Below, one piece after another: positions 43,323 through 51,300 of a DNA stretch of 64,000 nucleotides. How positions within the stretch are numbered: position 1 is the first letter of the stretch; each line of letters starts with the position of its first letter. Both the position numbers and the translations under genes were made by a program. The notes beneath the pieces were generated by a model. The model was not told the DNA's origin and did no database searches. It saw only the letters and a list, made by a program, of their open reading frames with translations. The DNA comes from an uncultured Flavobacteriales bacterium (GTDB lineage Bacteria; Bacteroidota; Bacteroidia; Palsa-965), in assembly GCA_937974275.1 (NCBI GenBank), contig CALJIF010000026.1, positions 33,341 to 97,340 of the forward strand, written 5' to 3'.

Positions 43323-43356
43323 AATAAAAAAGTCCGGTGGGGTGTGATGCCGGACT
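43323..43356 (-). terminator. Intrinsic terminator between usp and the ccoI operon
   Basis: On the minus strand AGTCCGG, a 12-base loop and CCGGACT are followed by TTTTTATT. It ends transcription from the hemerythrin/usp genes. If the leader upstream of it is a regulator, it may also be a conditional terminator. Confidence 0.75.
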
Positions 43357-43426
43357 ATTTAATGTTTCGAATAACTCACCCGCTCGCCGGCAGTCTCGTT
43401 CTGCCAACACACCCCGGTTACTCGAA
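43331..43426 (-). ncRNA. Candidate structured RNA leader (riboswitch- or attenuator-like) upstream of the ccoI operon
   Basis: Read on the minus strand. P1 pairs TTCGAGTAAC (43426-43417) with GTTATTCGAA (43375-43366); nine pairs are Watson-Crick plus one G-U, which becomes an A-C mismatch on the plus strand, favouring minus-strand transcription. Inside it, P2 is GGCAG/CTGCC (43405-43401 with 43393-43389). GGGGTGTG inside P1 (43415-43408) is perfectly complementary to CACACCCC (43346-43339), which lies in the loop of the downstream terminator AGTCCGG/CCGGACT with its T run. A pseudoknot and a terminator/antiterminator switch are therefore possible. I recognise no known riboswitch class. Confidence 0.5.
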
Positions 43427-43444
43427 GTTTAATTTCATGGTGTT

Positions 43445-43452
43445 ACAAATGT
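43445..43452 (-). promoter_or_regulatory. Possible -7 box for the ccoI-operon leader
   Basis: The minus strand reads GACATTTG, one mismatch from TAnnTTTG. It lies about 18 bases before P1 of the candidate leader, so a transcript from here would start just ahead of the structure. This is the best candidate in the 81-base gap between usp and the leader, but it is weak. Confidence 0.3.
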
Positions 43453-43497
43453 CATTACTTATCGTAACATTTTTCGTGACCGTCATCATCGAATAAA

Positions 43498-43511
43498 CTG
43501 ATTGAAATCAG
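43498..43511. promoter_or_regulatory. Fnr-like inverted repeat upstream of the ccoI operon
   Basis: CTGATTGAAATCAG is a perfect inverted repeat with a two-base centre. It matches the Fnr consensus TTGAT-N4-ATCAA at eight of ten positions and fits the local operator pattern TGAY-N4-RTCA. It overlaps the usp stop codon. Its centre is 56 bp upstream of the weak -7 box at 43445-43452, not 33 as at the other three promoters, so its role is less certain. Confidence 0.45.
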
Positions 43512-44344
43512 TCAACAAGATGGGTGTGTCGTTCCGGCAAAATGAGTACCGGCTTATCGGCTTTCACAACAATGTCTTTTGATACACTTCTATGCACCAA
43601 CCCTTGCCAGAAACCTAACTTATGAGGAACCGCTGCTACCCAATCTGCATCTACCTCATCCACCAGTTTAGTAACCGCGCTTATAATATCATCAGATTCG
43701 GGCAAATGCCACACGTGAGGAATTTGCTGCAAGCGCTGCTCCAATCGTAAACCGGCCTTCGCTTCTTCGGCGTTAGCCTCTTGATTGGGATTGTGCGTAT
43801 TTAACACATGTAAACCACAATGGAAATAATTCACAATTTCTTTCAGCACATCCAGTTCATGCCAGTCGTTTTTGGTGTGTAAATCAGTTGTTAATAATAT
43901 GATCTGTGGTTTCTTAAATGCTGCACCATCAGGAACAATTAATACCGGAACCTTTGACTCTCGCATAAATGATGTGGCAACACTTCCGAACAAACGATCA
44001 ACAGGACCTAATTTTTTCATGGCCATAACAACCATTCCCGCTTCCGAACGACGTACATAATCCATGATTTCGTCTACCGCAAAACCGGGAGAAGCTGCAC
44101 CGGAAACAGTGATCCCATATTCCGCAGCAACAGCAGCAGCAAGTGTAGAGATTTTCTTGTCCTCTGCCTGTTCCAGCTCATCCATATCAACAGGAACAAC
44201 AGCGCCTTCAGCCACCATAACCGGCATACTCCAAACGTGAAATAAAAACAATTCTGCACCGGCAGCTTTCGCCAACTCGGCAGCATAATGCATCACACGT
44301 TGTGCAGCATCAGAATAATCGGTTGCAAAAACAATGGGTTTCAT
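43508..44344 (-). CDS. Universal stress protein with two Usp domains
   Basis: A 278-residue tandem Usp protein. Domain 1 (about 1-140) ends with the nucleotide-binding-type stretch GSVATSFMRESKVPVLIVP, and domain 2 (about 145-275) ends with HRSVSKDIVVKADKPVLILP. The first domain keeps the small-residue/Ser pattern of ATP-binding Usp proteins less strictly. Such proteins are often part of Fnr or low-oxygen regulons. It lies three bases after the hemerythrin-like gene. Confidence 0.88.
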   Translation of the reverse strand: MKPIVFATDYSDAAQRVMHYAAELAKAAGAELFLFHVWSMPVMVAEGAVVPVDMDELEQAEDKKISTLAAAVAAEYGITVSGAASPGFAVDEIMDYVRRSEAGMVVMAMKKLGPVDRLFGSVATSFMRESKVPVLIVPDGAAFKKPQIILLTTDLHTKNDWHELDVLKEIVNYFHCGLHVLNTHNPNQEANAEEAKAGLRLEQRLQQIPHVWHLPESDDIISAVTKLVDEVDADWVAAVPHKLGFWQGLVHRSVSKDIVVKADKPVLILPERHTHLVD

Positions 44345-44347
44345 GGG

Positions 44348-44860
44348 CTATTTGGTATAGGTTATTTTAGGAAACAGGTATTCTTCTTCTACGTAAAACA
44401 ACATGTTCAGATCTTGCTCCAATACGTTCAATTGGGCAAACGCCAACTTTTGTGACGGACTCGCTTTCGGCTGCGCAGTGTAATCTGTAGTGGCACGACG
44501 TAATTGACTGAGCATTTCCTTTAGTGCACTGTGCTCATGGATAATCTCCTGAACAAAGGACTTAATTTCAGAGCCCGCTGCAACCCAGGTGCCATTCGAT
44601 GCTTTACGCATCAACGGATACAACAAACGATCTTCCTTAGCAATATGGGTGTGCAATGCTGATTTCAAATCACTTACGATTTGCAATACAGATTGCAATG
44701 TTGCATCTTCGGGATTTAACTTCTCGGCCACGTGCAGTTGCTCCTGCGCAACATCCACCGCTTCTTTGATGCGGGGCTGCATATATAACTCCAACTCGCC
44801 CAATACATCTTTGATGTTGGCCTTCCGAAGTTCAGATCCCGACTTTTTATGCAAATTCAT
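44348..44860 (-). CDS. Hemerythrin-like (HHE) di-iron domain protein
   Basis: A 170-residue four-helix protein. Iron ligands of the HHE cation-binding fold are visible: HTHIAKEDRLLYPLM (about 91-105) with H and E residues, HEHSALKEML (about 133-142) and EEEYLFPKI (about 158-166). Relatives bind O2 or NO, or repair iron-sulfur clusters (RIC/YtfE type). The neighbours and operator suggest induction at low oxygen or under nitrosative stress. The -7 box ends five bases before the ATG, so the mRNA is almost leaderless. Confidence 0.82.
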   Translation of the reverse strand: MNLHKKSGSELRKANIKDVLGELELYMQPRIKEAVDVAQEQLHVAEKLNPEDATLQSVLQIVSDLKSALHTHIAKEDRLLYPLMRKASNGTWVAAGSEIKSFVQEIIHEHSALKEMLSQLRRATTDYTAQPKASPSQKLAFAQLNVLEQDLNMLFYVEEEYLFPKITYTK

Positions 44861-44865
44861 AATGG

Positions 44866-44908
44866 CAAAACTATTCCACTTGAAAGGTTGCTTACATGAC
44901 GGGCGTCA
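44866..44908 (-). promoter_or_regulatory. Hemerythrin-usp promoter with Crp/Fnr-type operator
   Basis: The minus strand has an exact -7 box TAGTTTTG (44866-44873) and the operator AAACCTGACGCCCGTCAT, whose inverted repeat TGAC-N4-GTCA is at 44897-44908. The centres are 33 bp apart. The 18-base operator differs from that of hemN at only two spacer positions. Confidence 0.7.
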
Positions 44909-44956
44909 GGTTTCTCGGTGACTGTTCTCAGCATTGATAATAATTAACTTTATCGC

Positions 44957-45283
44957 ATGAATGTGATCACCGACGATTTGGCGGTTTTTGAAATTCTTGA
45001 ACTTGCCAAGGTTGATGATTTCAACCATGCGTTGCCTTGTGCGTTTAGTTTCCAGTATGAAGGGAAATGGTGGCTCATGCAATTTGAGCCGCATGGTGAC
45101 CACAAAGGATGTAGGCTTTATGTGCTTCCCTATGAGTTCCCATCGCTTATGGAAATACACGACGTGCTGAATGAAGTTATGCGACAACCGGAAACCTGCG
45201 AATCCAGAGAATCGGCTGTGTCTGTTCTCGATAAGGCGATACTCGAAATTCAAACAGGCAATCACTTTTTCGACGCACATTAA
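44957..45283 (+). CDS. Small protein of unknown function
   Basis: A 108-residue acidic cytoplasmic protein with the segment GKWWLMQFEPHGDHKG and a helical C-terminus. I do not recognise it. It is divergent from the hemerythrin gene. A TAACTTTA -7-like box lies at 44945-44952, four bases before the ATG. An open frame also exists on the opposite strand here, but it has no promoter and an atypical composition, so I prefer this one. Confidence 0.55.
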   Translation: MNVITDDLAVFEILELAKVDDFNHALPCAFSFQYEGKWWLMQFEPHGDHKGCRLYVLPYEFPSLMEIHDVLNEVMRQPETCESRESAVSVLDKAILEIQTGNHFFDAH

Positions 45284-45378
45284 TGAGGCTTAGTCGGACG
45301 CGTATGCTGGTTGGCAGACTTTTTTGAAACATTGTCGCTATGAATTCGTAAACACAGTTCACACCAATTCCCTGACAT

Positions 45379-48300
45379 ATGAATTCAACGGCTACTCGTC
45401 TTGTTCGGGCCTTGATATTCCTGCTGGCATTTGTACTTCAGGCTCCTACTTTTGCACAAAGCGGTAATGATTTTTGGCTTGCTCCGCCCGATGTAACCGA
45501 TTTACACAATCCTCCGGGTGGAGAACCTTTATTTCTATTGTTGTCATCTACCGGAGCTGCATCGACAGTTACTATCAGCCAACCGGCAAACGGCTCATTT
45601 GTTCCAATTGTAGTAAATGTTCAAGCCAATCGTTCAGCTCGTGTTAACCTTACGGCATTTAAAACACAACTTGAAACAAGGCCGACCAACACGATACTGA
45701 ATACAGGATTAAGGATCCAATCAACGACCCCTATTACTGCCTATTATGAAGTTTCCAATACCAACAACACAGACGTTTGGGCACTTAAAGGCCCTAATGC
45801 TCTTGGAACAGAATTCTACATTCCACTTCACAAACATGCTCCGTTTTTCAACCACACGTTTGCGGCGCCGCATTTTGCATATGCTTCTTTTGACATAGTA
45901 GCGACTCAAAATAATACTGTTGTAACCATTTACTCTCCTGTTCCTGTTGACGGTCATCCCGCGTTACAACAGTTCAGTATTACACTAAATGCCGGTCAGA
46001 CATACTCTTGTGGTTGGACAGGCGCTAATTATACTCAGCCGGCAACACACCCATCCGGCGCCGTTGTTTTGGCAGATAAACCGATCGCCGTATCGCTTAA
46101 AGACGACTCCAACCATAATCCCTCAGGTGGCTGTTACGATTTAATGGGTGATCAAATTGTACCTGTGAATGTTTTGGGTACCGACTACATCGCCGTGAAG
46201 GGTAGTTTAAACAACACTGGCGACGAAAGTGTGATCATAACGGCCACTCGAAACAACACGCAGATTTTTCTTGACGGTAGCCCAACACCGGTGATCACCT
46301 TATTCGCGGGCGAGTATTATCGCGTAGACATGGATTACTTGTCTGCATCGGCGAATAACTCGGTATTTATAAGTGCTTCGCAACCTATATACGCCGTGCA
46401 CGTTACAGGATTCGGTTGCGAATCCGGAATGGCATTATTGCCGCCCTTGAATTGTGCCGGATCACAGTCTGTAAACTTTGTGCGCTCCACAAACGAAAGT
46501 TTTTTCATAACCCTACTCGTGCGTTCTGCTGCCGTCAACAACTTTACAATCACTGGACCCGGGACAGCAACTATTAATCCTGCATCTTTTGTTGTAGTGC
46601 CCGGAACCGGAGGAGTGTGGAGAGCAGCACGCATTCAGTACAACCTCACTCAGGTACCCGTTGACTCAACGTTCCGTGTACAAAATTCCGCAGATGTTTT
46701 TGCATTAGGTATCATCAATGGTGGCGCATCTTCCGGCTGCAGATATGGATATTTCTCAGAGTTCGTGGCGCCTATTGCTGTAAATGCCGGTGTCGATCAA
46801 ACAATTTGTGCCAATACATCGGCGACATTATCCGGTAACATTGCCGGAGGAACAACAACAGGAATCTGGAGCTCTTCAGGAACGGGGTCGTTCGCTCCAT
46901 CTAACACGGCGCTTAACGCGACATATTCTCCAAGCGCAGCTGATATCGCCGCAGGAACAGTAACGCTGACACTTACTTCTACAGGCGCTTGTGTTCCGGT
47001 TGCCGATAACATGACGCTTACCATTACGCCCGCACCAACCGCCAATGCAGGACCCGATCAATCGCGTTGTGCTAACAATGCAAACGTGACTCTTGCAGGA
47101 GCTGTTACTGTTGCCACGGGCGGAATCTGGACAGGTGGTGCCGGCTCATATATTCCAAACAACACCACCTTAAACGCAGTATACGTTCCAACCCCGGCAG
47201 AAATAGCTGCAGGGAATCTGGTGCTGACACTAACTACAACAGGCAATGGAATTTGTAACGCTACAAATGATAACATCCAAATTACATTCACTCCTGCGCC
47301 AACGGTTAACGCCGGAGCCAATATTGTCCGTTGTTCGAACAACCCTGCTGCTACACTAAATGGTTCGGTGATCGGCGCAACTGGCGGTGTATGGACCGGT
47401 GGCTCGGGAAGTTTTTCGCCTTCGGCAACAGCTTTAAACGCTGTGTATACGCCATCTGTAAGTGAAATAAGTGCCGGGAATGTAACACTTACGCTAACCT
47501 CAACAGGAAATGGAACTTGCAATGCTGTCAGTGATCAAGTGCTAATTAGTTTTACACCACCACCTACAGCTAATGCCGGACCTGACCAAACAAAGTGTGC
47601 GAATAATGCTGCCACTACATTAGCCGGATCAGTTACAGTTGCGAGTGGCGGAACCTGGAGCGGTGGTCTTGGAACTTTTGCACCTAACAATAACTCCCTC
47701 TCCGCAACATATAATCCTACTGCAGCGGAAATCGCAGCAGGTAGTGTCACGCTAACGTTAACAACGACAGGAAATGGAACATGTCTGGCTGTTACTGACC
47801 AAATGACCATTTTCTTTACTCCCGCCCCAACTGCGAATGCAGGAATAGATCGCACGGTTTGCGCAAACAATGCAGCAGTGAATTTAACGGGTGCTGTAAC
47901 TGTTGCTACAGGAGGAGTATGGTCCGGTGGCGCCGGAACTTTCAGCCCTAACAATACTACGTTGAATGCCACGTATACGCCATCTGCTGCAGAAATTACG
48001 GCAGGAACAGTCACGCTTACTTTAACAACGACAGGAAATAGCGCTTGTAATGCAGTAAGTGATAACATGATCATTACGATTACTCCGGCCCCTAGCGTGA
48101 ATGCCGGTGCGGATGTAGTGCGATGCAGCAACAATCCTAGCGTTACATTAAATGGATCTGTAACTGTAGCTTCCGGAGGAACATGGTCAGGTGGTGCGGG
48201 GGCGTTCAGCCCATCAAACACCGCACTTAACGCCACTTATACACCTACCCCTGCTGAGATTTCTTCGGGAAGCGTTACCCTAACGTTGACATCTACAGGT

Positions 48301-51300
48301 AACGGTACATGCAATGCCGTATCCGATCAAATGATCATCACATTTAGTCCTTCACCAACAGCAAATGCAGGACCCGATCAAACCAAGTGTGCAAACAACG
48401 CAGCTACGGTGCTTGCCGGCGCGGTTAGTATTGCATCCGGTGGGCAGTGGAGCGGTGGTTTAGGCGTTTTCAGTCCTAATGCAAATACATTAAATGCTAC
48501 TTACACTCCTTCTGCAACCGAAATTGCATCAGGCAGCGTAACCCTTACTTTAACAACAACCGGAAATGGAACATGCAATGCCGTTACCGATCAAATGACA
48601 ATCTTCTTTACGCCTGCACCAACAGTGAATGCAGGCGCTGATATTGTGGTTTGTGCTAACAACGCTACAGCATCATTGAACGGTTCTTTCACCATTTCAT
48701 CCGGAGTGGTATGGAGCGGTGGCGCAGGAACTTTTTCTCCTTCTAACACGGCAGCAAACGCCACATATACACCGTCTGCAGGTGAAATTGCCGCCGGCTC
48801 AGTTACTCTCACATTAACAACAACAGGAAATGGTTTGTGTAATGCTGTAAATGATCAGGTGCTCATTACCATCACGCCTGCTCCAATTGTTAACGCCGGA
48901 CTTGATATCAGCTCTTGCGCTAACAACAGCATCATTTCGTTAAGCGGCCAAGTGTTCAATGCAACAGGAGGCGCTTGGAGCGGAGGCGCAGGAACTTACT
49001 TCCCGAGCAACACCACGCTCAATGCAACCTATACGCCAACTTCTGCTGAAATCGCGGCCGGAACGCTAACTCTTACACTAACCTCAACGGGCAATGGCGC
49101 ATGTGTTGCTGTAACGGATCAGGTGAACATAACATTTGCCCCTTCGCCTGTTGCTAACGCAGGCAATAATCAAACTGTGTGTGGGAACAATTCAACCGTT
49201 ACTCTTAATGGAAGTGTCAATTTCTGCGCAGGAGGTCAATGGTCAGGAGGTTTGGGCATGTTCAACCCGAGCTCCACGGCATTAAATGCTTCTTATACTC
49301 CAACCGCAGGTGAAATTGCATCAGGTTTCGTAAATCTTGTACTTACAACTACAGGCAATGGCGCATGTTTACCTGTAACGGATACCGTACGCATTAACTT
49401 CACTCCTGCACCGACAGTTAACGCCGGCGCGAACCAAATTTCATGTGCTAATAATCCTAGTGTAACGCTTAACGGTTCATTTACTGTCGCAAGTGGTGTT
49501 ATCTGGTCCGGAGGAACAGGAACATTTAATCCTTCGAACACCTCGCCAAATGCCACTTACACACCATCTGCCACTGAAATAAGTGCAGGATCAGTTACCT
49601 TAACATTAACCACAACAGGTAATGGCACTTGCTTACCGGAAACGGACAATGTAACTATTACGATTACCCCGGCACCAACCGTTAATGCCGGCTTAGATCA
49701 AACAGTTTGTGTGAACGCACTTACGGTTGCTCTTAGCGGAAGCGTATCAGGACCAACCAACACCGGAATATGGAGTTCGTCCGGAACGGGAAATTTCATT
49801 CCGAATAATACCACACTTAATGCGAGCTACGTGTGTAGTGCACAAGATTCTGCATTAGGCTCCGTAACGCTAACACTTACTTCTTCCAATAATGGCGCCT
49901 GCAACGCTGTTAGTGATGTTATGGTGATTACCATTTTACCGGCCGGCACAGCAAACGCCGGAAACAATGTCACTGTATGTGCTAACAACAGCAACATTAC
50001 ATTAAACGGACAAGTTGGTGGCGGTGCAACAACAGGAACATGGAGCACTTCAGGAAACGGAATCTTCTTGCCGAACCCCAACACTTTGAATGGAACTTAC
50101 GTTCCGGGACCGGTTGATATCGCTACGGGCTCTGTTACCTTATTCCTGCAAGCCAACAGTTGCAATACTGCAATAGACAGCATTGTCGTAACAATTACTC
50201 CCGCTCCTGTAGTTTCTGCCGGACCGAACCAAACGCTTTGTGCTTCAAGTCCAAACGCACAACTGGCGGGTTCTGTGAGTGGCGGCAGTACAACGGGTGT
50301 GTGGACATCGAATGGCTCCGGAACATTCAGCCCTTCTGCATCTGATCTAGGTGCTACCTATATTCCGAGTCCCGCAGATATTGCCAATCAAAGTGTCACA
50401 CTAATATTAACTTCAACAAATAATGGCAACTGTGCACCCGTTTCAGATACCGTTGTCATCAACATTTTCCCAACAGGCACGGCGGCAGCGGGTCCGGATC
50501 AAGTAGTGTGCTCCAACAATCCGAATATTACTCTTAATGGTGTGTTAGGAGGAGGTGCAACTCAAGGCCAATGGAACTCTACGGGAACCGGAACATTCGT
50601 TCCTTCTGATACCGCGCTTAATGCAACTTATGTTCCGTCACCTGCAGACATTTCTTCAGGTTCTATCAGCTTGGTTCTTGTTGCGACAAACAGTTGTAAC
50701 AACGCAACTGATTTTATGAATGTAATATTCAATCCTGCTCCTAGCGTTGACGCCGGAACGACACAGTTCGCATGCGGCAGTGGTTCCTTCTTCAACCTAA
50801 ACGGATCTGTTACCGGAGCAACGGGGGGAATATGGTCAGGCGGTAATGGAACATTCTCACCGAACAATACTGCTCTGAATGCGGTGTACACGCCAAGCGC
50901 TTCGGAGTTATCACAAGGATTTGTGATACTCACATTAACATCTACCGGTAATGGCAACTGTAACCCCGAACAGGATACCGTAACCCTTTATGTTACTCCC
51001 GGAATTGTTGTTAATGCCGGTGTTGATCAGAGTGTGTGTATCAGCTCAAGCAGCACACAACTGCAAGGAATTGTAAGCAATGGATCTACAACGGGAATTT
51101 GGTCTACCTTGGGGTCGGGAACATTCATTCCTAATGACAGTGCGCTGAATGCCCTTTATCAATTCAGTCCGGCTGATACGGCTGCGGGATCTGTCACACT
51201 TGTTCTTACGAGCACCAATAACGGCGTGTGTCCTGTAGAAACGGATACGGTTGTAATTACGTTCGGCCCAAGTGCGTTTGCGTTTGCAGGTTTCGATCAA

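Noticed and set aside
44906..45280. Minus-strand open frame opposite the 44957-45283 gene
   Set aside because: No promoter box, no family likeness and an unconvincing composition. It would also run across the hemerythrin promoter and operator.
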